A program made the position numbers and the translations under genes. This document shows, piece by piece, positions 1-7,438 of a DNA stretch of 64,000 nucleotides. Numbering within the stretch: the stretch's first letter is position 1; each line of letters starts with the position of its first letter. This DNA comes from Amycolatopsis sp. MtRt-6 (GTDB lineage: Bacteria > Actinomycetota > Actinomycetes > Mycobacteriales > Pseudonocardiaceae), in contig NZ_JADWPD010000020.1 of assembly GCF_017308975.1 (NCBI RefSeq), positions 1-64,000 of the forward strand, given 5' to 3'. The notes under the pieces were generated by a model that saw nothing but the letters and a program-made list of their open reading frames with translations, had not been told where the DNA came from and made no database searches.

Positions 1-635
1 CCGCCTACCGCTACCTGCACGAAGCCATCACCGCCCTCGCCGCCTGCGCCCCGGACCTGCACCACGTCCTGGCCGACCGGCGCACCCGGGGTGACACGCA
101 CGTCATCCTGGACGGTTCCCTGATCCCCTGTGACCGGGTCGCGGCGACCACGATCAAAACCAAAGGTAAGAACCGCGGCCGGATCGTGCACCTGTGGTAC
201 TCGGGCAAGCACCGCGCCTTCGGCGGAAACATCCAGTTCCTGGCCAGCTCCGATGGGTTCCCGTTGTGGGTGTCGGCGGTGCTGCCGGGCTCCCGCAACG
301 ATCTCTCCGCCGCCCGCGACCACGGGATTGTCGGCGCGTTGACCGCCGCCGCGGGCCAGGGCCTGACAACTCTGGCCGACAAGGCCTACCACGCAGCCGG
401 GATCGGGATCCTTACCCCGTTCAAGAAAACCGCAGGTCAACCACCCCTCGGCCCGCGCCAGCGGGTCTACAACCTGCTGCATGCCCGAGCCCGGGCACTC
501 GGCGAACGCGCCATGGCCATCCTCAAAACCCGCTGGCGAGCACTCCGCCACATCAGCCTCTGCCCCCACCGCATCGGCACCATCGTCCAAGCCGCCCTCG
601 TCCTCACCCACCACGAACACCACGGACGCTACTGA
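1..635 (+). CDS. IS5-type (DDE_4) transposase, 5' end outside window
   Basis: The reading frame is open from base 3 to a TGA at 633-635, giving about 210 residues without a start, so the N-terminal part lies left of the window. A DDE catalytic triad is recognisable: the first Asp in ILDGSLIPCD, the second in LADKAYH, and the Glu in GERAMAILKTRW near the C terminus. The spacing and the HLWYSGKHRAFGGNIQ segment fit the IS5/HARBI1-like DDE_Tnp_4 group, which excises and inserts insertion sequences. The 3' half is intact, so the element may still be active. No terminal inverted repeat could be confirmed because the left end is missing. A 30-bp repeat module begins nine bases after the stop. Confidence 0.85.
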   Translation, partial: AYRYLHEAITALAACAPDLHHVLADRRTRGDTHVILDGSLIPCDRVAATTIKTKGKNRGRIVHLWYSGKHRAFGGNIQFLASSDGFPLWVSAVLPGSRNDLSAARDHGIVGALTAAAGQGLTTLADKAYHAAGIGILTPFKKTAGQPPLGPRQRVYNLLHARARALGERAMAILKTRWRALRHISLCPHRIGTIVQAALVLTHHEHHGRY

Positions 636-643
636 GAAAACCT

Positions 644-780
644 CAATGTGGCCTTCGGTGCGTTGAACGCACCCAAGGTGGCCTTCGGTGCGTCCAACGC
701 ACCCAATGTGGCCTTCGGTGCGTCCAACGCACCCAAGGTGGCCTTCGGTGCGTCCAACGCAACCAAGGCCACATTGGGGC
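644..780. repeat. 30-bp repeat module 1 (four units plus inverted closing arm)
   Basis: Four tandem 30-bp units start at 644, 674, 704 and 734, of the form CAATGTGGCCTTCGGTGCGT followed by (C/T)(C/G)AACGCACC. Each unit contains a 7-bp palindrome, GGTGCGT/ACGCACC, with a 3-nt loop. The fourth unit ends ACGCAAC instead of ACGCACC. An inverted copy of the unit start (AAGGCCACATTG, 765-776) follows and pairs exactly with 644-655. The module lies between convergent stops (transposase at 635, exoribonuclease at 795). A bidirectional terminator or structured boundary element is inferred, not shown. Confidence 0.9.
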
Positions 781-794
781 GCTGGGAACCGAGG

Positions 795-1283
795 TCAGCG
801 GCGCGGGAAGTAGCTCTCGATGACTTCCCATCGCGCCAGGTTGTGCTTCGCGTCCGCCAGTGCGTCGTGCTGGTCGGTCGGCGCCGCCGGGAGCTTCGGC
901 TTTCCGGCGTCCTCCCACCGCTGCCGCAGGTCCCGGGTGAACCGAGGCAGCTGCCGCGGCAGCGCCGGCATCGGGCCCCACAGCTGGGCCAGCGCCACGT
1001 GGTCATACGCGGCGAACCACGCCCACAGCTCGATCCCGCCCGGCGGCTTGCCGAAGAACTCCAGCAGGTCGGTGCGGATCTTCTCCCTGCTCCGCCACGC
1101 GCGGTCGGCCGGCGAAGGCAGCTTGTCCAGCACGTTGTCCCGGACCCACGGCCCGGCCTTGGCCGGGTCGAACTCGGTCGACACCGCGTAGAACTCGCGG
1201 CCCCGCTCGTCCACCACCCCGATCGACACCAAATCGATGGTCACGCCGTCTTCGATGAACTCGGTGTCGTAGAAAAAACGCAC
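795..1283 (-). CDS. DEDDh-type 3'-5' exoribonuclease (Rv2179c-like)
   Basis: This 162-residue protein has the acidic layout of a compact DEDDh exonuclease: D6 and E8 in FYDTEF, D94 in WFAAYDHV, and H139 with D144 in QHDALADAKHN. These residues bind two metal ions and remove 3' nucleotides from RNA. Its size and order of motifs match the mycobacterial Rv2179c family of small 3'-5' exoribonucleases. The next gene on the same strand is a PlsC-like acyltransferase, 21 bases upstream of this start. That order partly repeats the mycobacterial Rv2179c-Rv2182c neighbourhood. The substrate in the cell cannot be read from sequence. Confidence 0.85.
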   Translation of the reverse strand: MRFFYDTEFIEDGVTIDLVSIGVVDERGREFYAVSTEFDPAKAGPWVRDNVLDKLPSPADRAWRSREKIRTDLLEFFGKPPGGIELWAWFAAYDHVALAQLWGPMPALPRQLPRFTRDLRQRWEDAGKPKLPAAPTDQHDALADAKHNLARWEVIESYFPRR

Positions 1284-1304
1284 TGGTGAACAGTAGTGGG
1301 GAAC

Positions 1305-2096
1305 TCAGCCGACCTTGGAATCGGGCACCCGGGCCGCGTCCCGGGCCGAGGGCTGGGCGGGCACCGCGGGCCTGACCCCGGCCGCCTCCGCCGCCAGCAG
1401 CTCCTTGGCCTTCGCCGCGTAGATGTCGACGTACTCCTGGCCCGACAGCTCCATCAGGGCGTACATGATCTCGTCCGTGATCGACCGCTCGATGAACCGG
1501 TCACCGGACAGGCCCTCGTAGCGCGAGAAGTCCAGGGGCTTGCCGAACCGGACCTCGAGGCGGCGCGGCCACCACATCTTCGAACCGATCGGGTTGACCT
1601 TGTCCGTGCCGATCATCGCCACCGGGATCACCACGCCGCCGGACTCCAGGGCGATGCGGGCCACGCCCGTCTTGCCCTTGTACAGGCGTCCGTCCGGGGA
1701 GCGGGTGCCCTCCGGGTAGATCCCGAGCAGGTGCCCTTCGCGCACCAGGCGGGTCGCCGTGTCGAGGGCGGCCTGGGCGGCGTTGCCGCCGGACCGGTCG
1801 ATCGGGAACTGGCCGACGCCGGTGAAGAACCACTTCTTGAGCGTGCCCTTGAAGCCGGGCTCGGTGAAGTACTCGGACTTGGCCGGGAAGGTCACCTTGC
1901 GCTTGACCCGCAGCGGCATGAAGAACGAGTCCGCGACCGCCAGGTGGTTGCCGGCCAGGATCGCGCCCCCCGACTCGGGGATGTTCTCCGCGCCGACGAC
2001 CTTGGTCGGCCAGAGCGCCTTGAGCAGCGGTCCGAGGAACACCCACTTCATGAGCCAGTACAGCACCGGTGCCTCAGTCCTCCATCGCGGCCGCAA
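1305..2096 (-). CDS. 1-acyl-sn-glycerol-3-phosphate acyltransferase family (PlsC)
   Basis: The 263-residue protein carries the acyltransferase signatures NHLAVAD (residues 50-56, the HX4D catalytic box) and EGTRS (129-133, phosphate binding). It transfers an acyl group from acyl-CoA or acyl-ACP to lysophosphatidate or a related lysolipid at the inner face of the membrane. A hydrophobic N-terminal stretch (about residues 12-29) would anchor it. It resembles Rv2182c-type proteins, which sit near the same exoribonuclease in mycobacteria. The C-terminal 30 residues are rich in Ala and Pro and are probably disordered. A later Met at residue 16 is an alternative start. Confidence 0.88.
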   Translation of the reverse strand: MRPRWRTEAPVLYWLMKWVFLGPLLKALWPTKVVGAENIPESGGAILAGNHLAVADSFFMPLRVKRKVTFPAKSEYFTEPGFKGTLKKWFFTGVGQFPIDRSGGNAAQAALDTATRLVREGHLLGIYPEGTRSPDGRLYKGKTGVARIALESGGVVIPVAMIGTDKVNPIGSKMWWPRRLEVRFGKPLDFSRYEGLSGDRFIERSITDEIMYALMELSGQEYVDIYAAKAKELLAAEAAGVRPAVPAQPSARDAARVPDSKVG

Positions 2097-2279
2097 CCCC
2101 TGTCCACCCGAGACGAACAGCCTACGAACACCGGTGGCCGCCGCACAACGCGGACCACCCGGTTACCACTTCGGCAGCGATCGATCTCACAGCGAATTCG
2201 GGGCACGGGCAGACCCCCACAAGGTCCGCCGGGCGTGAGAGCATGGACTGACTGCAAGGCTCACACGGAAGGCGATCGC

Positions 2280-3047
2280 ATGGGCGTGCTCGCCGGCGCG
2301 GAACCGTTCGGCCACACCGGTTCGGCCGAGATCGGGTTCCTGCTCTGCCACGGGTTCACCGGCACCCCGGCGAGCATGCGGGCCTGGGGTGACCACCTGG
2401 CCGAGGCCGGGTTCACGGTGCGCTGCCCGCTGCTGCCCGGCCACGGCACCCGCTGGCCGGACCTCAACCGCACGACGTGGGAAGACTGGTACGGCGCCGT
2501 CCGCGAAGCCCTGCTCGCGCTGCTGGCGACGTGCCGGACGGTGTTCGTCGGCGGCCTCTCGATGGGCGGCACGCTCACCCTGCGCCTCGCCGAGGAGTTC
2601 GGCGACCGGATCGCCGGGATCGTCCTGGTCAACCCCTCGGTGACGCGGCTGAAGTGGGACACGCGGCTGCTGCCGGTGCTGGGCCGGGTCGTGCCCTCGG
2701 TGCCGGCGATCGCGAACGACATCAAGAAGCCGGGCGAAACCGAGCTGGCCTACCCGCGCACGCCGGTGCGCGCGGCGGCGAGCCTGGCGAAGCTGTGGGC
2801 GGTCGTGCGCGCCGACCTGGCGAAGGTGACGCAGCCGGTGCTGCTGCTGCACTCGTCGGTCGACCACGTCGTCGAGCCGGTCAACTCGCAGCTGGTGCTC
2901 AAGGGCGTCTCGAGCACCGAGGTCACCGAGGTCGTACTGGAGAACAGCTACCACGTGGCGACCCAGGACAACGACGCCGAAGTGATCTTCACCCGCAGCG
3001 TCGAGTTCGCGAGGGCGCACGCCGGACAGCCCGAGGAGACCGCATGA
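2280..3047 (+). CDS. alpha/beta-hydrolase, Est30-like carboxylesterase
   Basis: A GGAAGG ribosome-binding site precedes the ATG at 2280, and the product has 255 residues. HGFTGTP (residues 24-30) forms the oxyanion hole, GLSMGG gives nucleophile S94, D195 lies in HSSVDHVV and H225 in ENSYHVATQD. These positions almost coincide with the Ser94-Asp193-His223 triad of Geobacillus Est30, so a small-ester or monoacylglycerol hydrolase is likely. No signal peptide is present, so it is cytosolic. It is coupled to the next gene by an ATGA overlap. An upstream in-frame extension exists but lacks the protein-like sequence and the ribosome-binding site. Confidence 0.88.
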   Translation: MGVLAGAEPFGHTGSAEIGFLLCHGFTGTPASMRAWGDHLAEAGFTVRCPLLPGHGTRWPDLNRTTWEDWYGAVREALLALLATCRTVFVGGLSMGGTLTLRLAEEFGDRIAGIVLVNPSVTRLKWDTRLLPVLGRVVPSVPAIANDIKKPGETELAYPRTPVRAAASLAKLWAVVRADLAKVTQPVLLLHSSVDHVVEPVNSQLVLKGVSSTEVTEVVLENSYHVATQDNDAEVIFTRSVEFARAHAGQPEETA

Positions 3048-3544
3048 GCCGGGGGAAGGACGGGCCGGAGGACGTCGACGCGACGTTCGCCGAGATCGTC
3101 GCCGACCTGCGCGCCGGCGGGTTCGGGCTCCCCGAAACGGACACCGCCGAAGCCACCGGCACCGCCGAGCCCGAGTCGCGCAAGACGCCGGAGCGGCCCG
3201 CCGAGCCGCCCGCCGTGGAGTCGCCGCCGGAGTCCGGCTGGCGGTCCGGGGGCACTTCGTGGGACACCACGATGTTCTCCGACGACCCGGCGGACGACAA
3301 CGAGCACTACGTCCCGCCGGAGCCGCCGCCGCTGCCCCGGCCGAAGCTGGGCGCGTTCCTCATCCTGCTGCTGTTCCTGGCCGGGCTGTTCCTGCTGATC
3401 CTGCCCGGCGCGATCGGCGTCGGCCCGACGGTGGCGACGCCGTTGGGCATCCTCGCGCTCGCGACGGCGATCGCGCTGCTGCTGCTCCGCGTGCGCCAGG
3501 GACCGCCGCCCGGCGCCGATCCCAGCAACGGCGCCCAGGTCTAA
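3044..3544 (+). CDS. hypothetical protein with C-terminal two-TM region
   Basis: The ATG overlaps the esterase stop (ATGA), indicating translational coupling. The 166-residue product has an acidic, Pro/Glu-rich N-terminal 105 residues that look disordered, then two hydrophobic segments (about 107-127, LGAFLILLLFLAGLFLLILP, and 131-149) followed by a short charged tail. It looks like a small inner-membrane protein with a long cytosolic arm. I do not recognise a family. Its co-transcription with an esterase and a YbdK-type ligase ten bases downstream gives no clear functional clue. Confidence 0.75.
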   Translation: MSRGKDGPEDVDATFAEIVADLRAGGFGLPETDTAEATGTAEPESRKTPERPAEPPAVESPPESGWRSGGTSWDTTMFSDDPADDNEHYVPPEPPPLPRPKLGAFLILLLFLAGLFLLILPGAIGVGPTVATPLGILALATAIALLLLRVRQGPPPGADPSNGAQV

Positions 3545-3554
3545 TCGGACGGCG

Positions 3555-4694
3555 ATGCGCATCGAGTTCAGTCCTTCGCGGCGATCGACCGTCGGCGCGG
3601 AGTGGGAGCTCGGCCTGGTGGACCGGCGCAGCGGTGAGCTGACCTCGGTGGCCGAGCGGATCCTCGAGGCCGTCCGGCCCGACGGGCAGGCCGAGCACCC
3701 GAAGATCAAGCAGGAGCTGCTGCTCAACACCATCGAGATCATCACCGGCGTCTGCGACACGATCGCCGAGATCAAGGCCGACCTGAACGACTCGCTCGAC
3801 GTCGTGCACGGCGTCGCCGACCCGCTCGGCGTCGAGATGTTCTCGGCGGGCACGCACCCGTTCTCGAACTGGTACCAGCAGAAGGTCACCGACAAGGAGC
3901 GCTACGCCAAGCTGATCGACCGGACCCAGTGGTGGGGACGGCAGATGCTGATCTACGGCGTCCACATCCACGTCGGCGTCGACCACCGCGAGAAGGTGCT
4001 GCCGGTCCTCGACGCGCTGCTCAACTACGCGCCGCACCTGCAGGCGCTGTCGGCGTCTTCGCCGTATTGGGGTGCCGAGGACACCGGGTACGCGTCGAAC
4101 CGGGCGCTGATGTTCCAGCAGCTGCCGACGGCCGGGCTGCCCTTCCAGTTCCGGAAGTGGGCGGAGCTGGAGAGCTACGTCGAGGACATGTTCACCACCG
4201 GCGTGATCGACCACTTCTCGGAGATCCGCTGGGACATCCGGCCGTCGCCGAAGCTCGGCACGATCGAGATGCGCGTCTGCGACGGCCTGCCGACACTGGA
4301 GGAGGTCGGCGCGATCGCGGCGCTGACCCAGTGCCTGGTCGACGACTTCGTCGAGCGCCTGGAAGACGGCGAGATCCTGCCGACGCTGCCGCCGTGGCAC
4401 GTCCAGGAGAACAAGTGGCGCGCGGCCCGCTACGGCACGGACGCGATCGTCATCCTGGACGCGGCCGGGCGCGAGCGGCTGGTGACCGACGACGTCGCGG
4501 ACCTGCTGGACCGGCTCGAACCGGTGGCGCGGCGCCTCGGCTGCGTGGCGGAGCTGCGTGACGTCGAGACGATCCTGCGGTACGGGCCGAGCTACCGGCG
4601 CCAGCGGGCGGTCGCCGAGCAGCACAAGGGCAGCCTCAAGGCCGTGATGGCGTCCCTGGTGGCCGAGATGCGCGACGGGATCCGGCGGGACTAG
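3555..4694 (+). CDS. glutamate-cysteine ligase family 2 (YbdK-type carboxylate-amine ligase)
   Basis: The 379-residue protein begins with the typical TVGAEWELGLVD segment and continues with YGVHIHVGVDHRE (about residues 132-144) and the C-terminal RYGPSYRRQRA, all landmarks of the GCS2/YbdK family. These ATP-dependent enzymes join glutamate to an amine such as cysteine. In actinobacteria, members may supply gamma-glutamylcysteine for ergothioneine (EgtA) or have unknown substrates. No other egt gene is nearby, so a specific role is not claimed. The length is normal for the family. Its TAG stop shares the tetranucleotide CTAG (4691-4694) with the stop of the convergent NUDIX gene. Confidence 0.88.
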   Translation: MRIEFSPSRRSTVGAEWELGLVDRRSGELTSVAERILEAVRPDGQAEHPKIKQELLLNTIEIITGVCDTIAEIKADLNDSLDVVHGVADPLGVEMFSAGTHPFSNWYQQKVTDKERYAKLIDRTQWWGRQMLIYGVHIHVGVDHREKVLPVLDALLNYAPHLQALSASSPYWGAEDTGYASNRALMFQQLPTAGLPFQFRKWAELESYVEDMFTTGVIDHFSEIRWDIRPSPKLGTIEMRVCDGLPTLEEVGAIAALTQCLVDDFVERLEDGEILPTLPPWHVQENKWRAARYGTDAIVILDAAGRERLVTDDVADLLDRLEPVARRLGCVAELRDVETILRYGPSYRRQRAVAEQHKGSLKAVMASLVAEMRDGIRRD

Positions 4695-5533
4695 AGCTCG
4701 TCGAGCTGCGTGCGGAGCGTGCCGGGGCCGAGGATCGCCGCGCCGAGGGCTTCGACGCGCCTTTTCAGCTCGCGGTCGGCGGTGGCGACGAGGACCCTGG
4801 CCTGCTGCTGCGCGACGACCTCGACGATCTTGGAGTCGCCGTCGGTGTCGGCCGCGACGACCTCGACCCCCGGTGTCCCGGTGACGTGCTTCGCCTTGCC
4901 TTCGACGACCAGGATGATCCGGGGCCACCAGGAGACCGTGGCGTCGTCCGGGTCCGGGACGCCGGCTTCGGCGAGCTTGGCGAGCTGGTCGCGGAGGCGC
5001 TCGGCGGCGCCGTGCCGGTCGCGCCACCAGCCGTCCGGACGCGAGCCGACGACGTTGGCGGCGTCGACGACCAGGACGAGCTCCTGGCCGACGCGGTCGC
5101 GCAGGTGCGGCCACGCGGCGGCGAAGTCGCGGTGCAGGGGGTAACCGGGGACGTCGTCGGGATCCACCCAGCGCACCTCCGCACTTTCGGTGTTGGCGAC
5201 GCGCGCTTCGGCGCCGTCGGCGAGGGCGAGCACGGTGGTGTAGCTCCAGTCGCCGTGGTCGACGACGGACGCGGAGACCGCGCGGAAGGCCTCGGCGGGG
5301 ACGGAGGCCTCTTCGAAGGCTTCCCGGGCGGCGGCGCCCACGGCGGTCTCGCCGGCCTCGATGGCCCCGCCGGGCAGCGCCCAGGTGCGGCCCTGGTGCA
5401 CCCACCAGGCGCGGCGCTGCAGGAGAACGCCGCGCGCGGGATCGACGAGCAGCAGGCCGGCGGCGCCGTAGCGGCCCCAGTGCACGTGCCCGCAGGAACA
5501 ACGGACGAAGACGCTCGCGGACAGGTGACTCAC
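4691..5533 (-). CDS. NUDIX hydrolase fused to a NYN/PIN-like nuclease domain
   Basis: Residues 20-145 form a NUDIX domain. The Nudix box starts at G56 and contains E62, R70-E71 and E74-E75; the usual late Gly is Ser here (EEASV). Residues 150-280 form a separate Rossmann-like unit with acidic residues arranged as in NYN/PIN nucleases: D157 in LVVDAANVVG, the pair in DGDSK (231-233), and D253 in TADREL. The protein may hydrolyse a nucleoside-diphosphate substrate and also cut RNA. The GTG start overlaps the stop of the upstream TetR gene (GTGA), so the two form an operon. A CXC motif (RCSCGHVHWG) near the N terminus could bind metal. Confidence 0.82.
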   Translation of the reverse strand: MSHLSASVFVRCSCGHVHWGRYGAAGLLLVDPARGVLLQRRAWWVHQGRTWALPGGAIEAGETAVGAAAREAFEEASVPAEAFRAVSASVVDHGDWSYTTVLALADGAEARVANTESAEVRWVDPDDVPGYPLHRDFAAAWPHLRDRVGQELVLVVDAANVVGSRPDGWWRDRHGAAERLRDQLAKLAEAGVPDPDDATVSWWPRIILVVEGKAKHVTGTPGVEVVAADTDGDSKIVEVVAQQQARVLVATADRELKRRVEALGAAILGPGTLRTQLDEL

Positions 5534-6132
5534 CTCTCCAGCGTGTCACACGCCGGCCGGTGAGCGCTGTTCCCGAGGCCGGACCGGACGCCGTCGACCA
5601 GCGTACGGACGAGCTGGTCGCCGTCGACCCCCCACTTCTCCCGCGCCAGGTGGCCGCTGAGCTCCAGCCCGGCGATCCCGTGCGCGCTCGCCATCAGCAG
5701 AGCGCCGTAGCGGCGGGCATCGGGCTCCCCGACCAGGTCGGCGACCATGGCGAGGAACCGGTTCTCCAAGCGGCTCGCGGCCACCGCGGCCTCCGGGTCG
5801 TCGGCCGGGGTGCTGAACATCAGCGCGTACCGGTGCGGGTACCTTCGGCCGACCTCGATGAGGGTCAGCAGGGCGCGTTCGAGCCGGGCCGCCGGCTCCC
5901 CCCGCAGCTGTTCGACCTCGTCCGTGACCGCGTTCCACGCGTTGATCGCCAGCCGGGTCAGCAGGTGGGCTTTGTCTTCGAAGTGCCCGTAGGGCGCGCC
6001 GCGGGAGACCCCGGCCCGGGCGCCCACCGCGCGCAGCGTCACCGCCTCGGGGCCCCCTTCGTCGAGCAGCTCGGACGCCGCGCGCACGAGCGCGTCCCGG
6101 GTCGCCGCCGCCGTTTCAGCTCGCGTCACCAT
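5530..6132 (-). CDS. TetR-family transcriptional regulator
   Basis: With the ATG at 6132 the product has 200 residues. A TetR helix-turn-helix lies at about residues 8-55, including the recognition segment AGVSRGAPYGHFEDK. The C-terminal region is an all-helical ligand and dimerisation domain. The gene is divergent from an SDR oxidoreductase, and two copies of TGACAAYGTCA lie between them, so autoregulation and control of the SDR are likely. It is coupled at its 3' end to the NUDIX-NYN gene. An ATG at 6144 is an alternative, but it would lie only four bases from the first operator copy. The inducer is unknown. Confidence 0.88.
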   Translation of the reverse strand: MVTRAETAAATRDALVRAASELLDEGGPEAVTLRAVGARAGVSRGAPYGHFEDKAHLLTRLAINAWNAVTDEVEQLRGEPAARLERALLTLIEVGRRYPHRYALMFSTPADDPEAAVAASRLENRFLAMVADLVGEPDARRYGALLMASAHGIAGLELSGHLAREKWGVDGDQLVRTLVDGVRSGLGNSAHRPACDTLER

Positions 6133-6147
6133 GCCGCCAACCATAGT

Positions 6148-6194
6148 TGACAATGTCACATGAGTTGTCCACAGTAGTTCATATGACAACGTCA
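6148..6194. promoter_or_regulatory. Paired TetR-type operator between divergent TetR and SDR genes
   Basis: TGACAATGTCA (6148-6158) is a perfect palindrome around one central base. TGACAACGTCA (6184-6194) is the same sequence with one change. The copies are in the same orientation, 36 bp centre to centre, and both continue with CAT. The second overlaps the proposed SDR start codon at 6183. Position and symmetry support binding by the neighbouring TetR protein; this is an inference. Confidence 0.7.
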
Positions 6195-7049
6195 CATCAA
6201 ACTTCGCTCATGGTCGTCACCGGCGCCTCGACCGGGCTGGGCGCCGCGACCGCCCGCGCGCTCGCCGCCCGCGGCCACCACGTCCTCGCCGGTGTCCGCC
6301 GGGAGCGCGACGGGGACGCGATCCGCGCCGACGGCGTCGAGCCGGTGCTCCTCGACATCACCCGGCCCGAGCACATCCGGGCCCTCGCCGACCGGGTCGA
6401 CGCGGACGACCGCCCGTTGCGCGCCCTCGTCAACAACGCGGGCATCTCGGTCAACGCCCCGGTCGAGGCGCTGCCGCTGGCCGAGTGGCGGAGCCTGTTC
6501 GAGGTCAACCTGTTCGGGCACGTCGCCGTCACGCAGGCACTGCTGGCGTCGCTGCACCGCAGCCGCGGCAGGATCGTGAACATCAGCTCGGTCGGCGGGA
6601 AGGTCGCGATGGCCACCTACGGCCCCTACGCGGGGACGAAGTTCGCGCTCGAGGCGGTCAGCGACGCGCTCCGCCGCGAACTCGCCCCGCACGGGGTGGA
6701 GGTCGTCGTGGTCGAGCCCGGCGCGGTGCGAACCGAGATGGGCGAACGCGGCGCCGCCACCGCCCGCGACCTCGCCGGGAAGATGAGCCCCGAACACCGG
6801 CGCCGCTACGGCGGGCTCGTCGAAGCCGTCGTCGCCCACTCGCTGGCGTTCACCCGGACCGGCCTGGCCGCGGACAAGGCCGGGGCCGTCGTCGCCGAGG
6901 CGGCCACCGCGCGCCGCCCGCGCACGCGCTACACGATCGGGCGCGACGCGGGCCTCCTGACCTGGCTCGCCCGCGTCATTCCGGACCGGGCTCTCGACCG
7001 GGTCGCCGCGGCGAGCCTGCGGAAGTACTGGCCCCGGGAGGCCGCGTAG
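6183..7049 (+). CDS. short-chain dehydrogenase/reductase
   Basis: This classical SDR has the cofactor loop TGASTGLG near the N terminus, NNAG, a catalytic Ser in VNISSVGG, and YGPYAGTK as the YXXXK motif. A longer C-terminal extension than usual brings it to 288 residues, as in the group of SDRs paired with TetR regulators. It should oxidise or reduce a carbonyl or alcohol with NAD(P)H. The ATG at 6183 has no ribosome-binding site and is overlapped by an operator, so it may be leaderless, or translation may begin at the ATG at 6210 (MVVTGAS). Regulation by the divergent TetR is likely. Confidence 0.85.
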   Translation: MTTSHQTSLMVVTGASTGLGAATARALAARGHHVLAGVRRERDGDAIRADGVEPVLLDITRPEHIRALADRVDADDRPLRALVNNAGISVNAPVEALPLAEWRSLFEVNLFGHVAVTQALLASLHRSRGRIVNISSVGGKVAMATYGPYAGTKFALEAVSDALRRELAPHGVEVVVVEPGAVRTEMGERGAATARDLAGKMSPEHRRRYGGLVEAVVAHSLAFTRTGLAADKAGAVVAEAATARRPRTRYTIGRDAGLLTWLARVIPDRALDRVAAASLRKYWPREAA

Positions 7050-7422
7050 TACCCCGGCGGCCGCCGACGACCGCGGCCAGGAAGATGCCCACGGTGATCC
7101 CGGCCAGCAGAACCACGGCCAGCACCGGACCCGGCACCAGGGGTTCGACCAGGAACAGCGCGACCAGCAGCCACCCCGCCGACACCGCGGCGGAGGCGAG
7201 CACGGTCAGCACCCTGCTCTTCGCCTTGGCCCGCACGACGACCGCGACGGCCACCAGAACCGCGCCACCCACCCCGATCCACACACCGGCCGGGTACCCC
7301 GCGAGGAGCCGGCCGACGCCTGGGTGGGTGACACACACGGCTGAGCAGCCCCCGGTTTCCACGCTACCGGGAGGCACTGACAGTTCCGCCCGGGCAGACC
7401 GCCGCGCGGGGTACCTGTCCAC
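6976..7422 (-). CDS. hypothetical small membrane protein (uncertain)
   Basis: This reading frame encodes three hydrophobic segments around WIGVGGAVLVAVAVVV, VLASAAVSAGWLLVALFLV and VLAVVLLAGITVGIFLAAVV, separated by short charged turns. That pattern suits a real small membrane protein. The last 25 residues are opposite the 3' end of the SDR gene and look like its shadow. The first 40 or so residues are poor, so the true start is probably an internal GTG. No family is recognised. If it is not a gene, about 390 bases between the SDR and the ROK kinase would be empty. Confidence 0.45.
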   Translation of the reverse strand: MDRYPARRSARAELSVPPGSVETGGCSAVCVTHPGVGRLLAGYPAGVWIGVGGAVLVAVAVVVRAKAKSRVLTVLASAAVSAGWLLVALFLVEPLVPGPVLAVVLLAGITVGIFLAAVVGGRRGTTRPPGASTSAGSPRRPGREPGPE

Positions 7423-7438
7423 AAGATCGCAGGCCGGA

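Noticed and set aside
644..780. Regular 30-bp repeats resembling a CRISPR array
   Set aside because: The units are contiguous with no variable spacers, and no cas genes are present.
194..823. A repeat-containing reading frame across the transposase end and module 1
   Set aside because: It is a different frame from the transposase; the repeats are simply stop-free and the first half has no protein character.
1296..2279. N-terminal extension of the Est30-like esterase from base 1296
   Set aside because: The extension is antisense to plsC and has no protein-like sequence; a ribosome-binding site supports the start at 2280.
3360..5549. A 729-codon minus-strand frame antisense to the YbdK-type ligase
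   Set aside because: It is Arg/Pro/Ala-rich with no domain and overlaps two well-supported genes.
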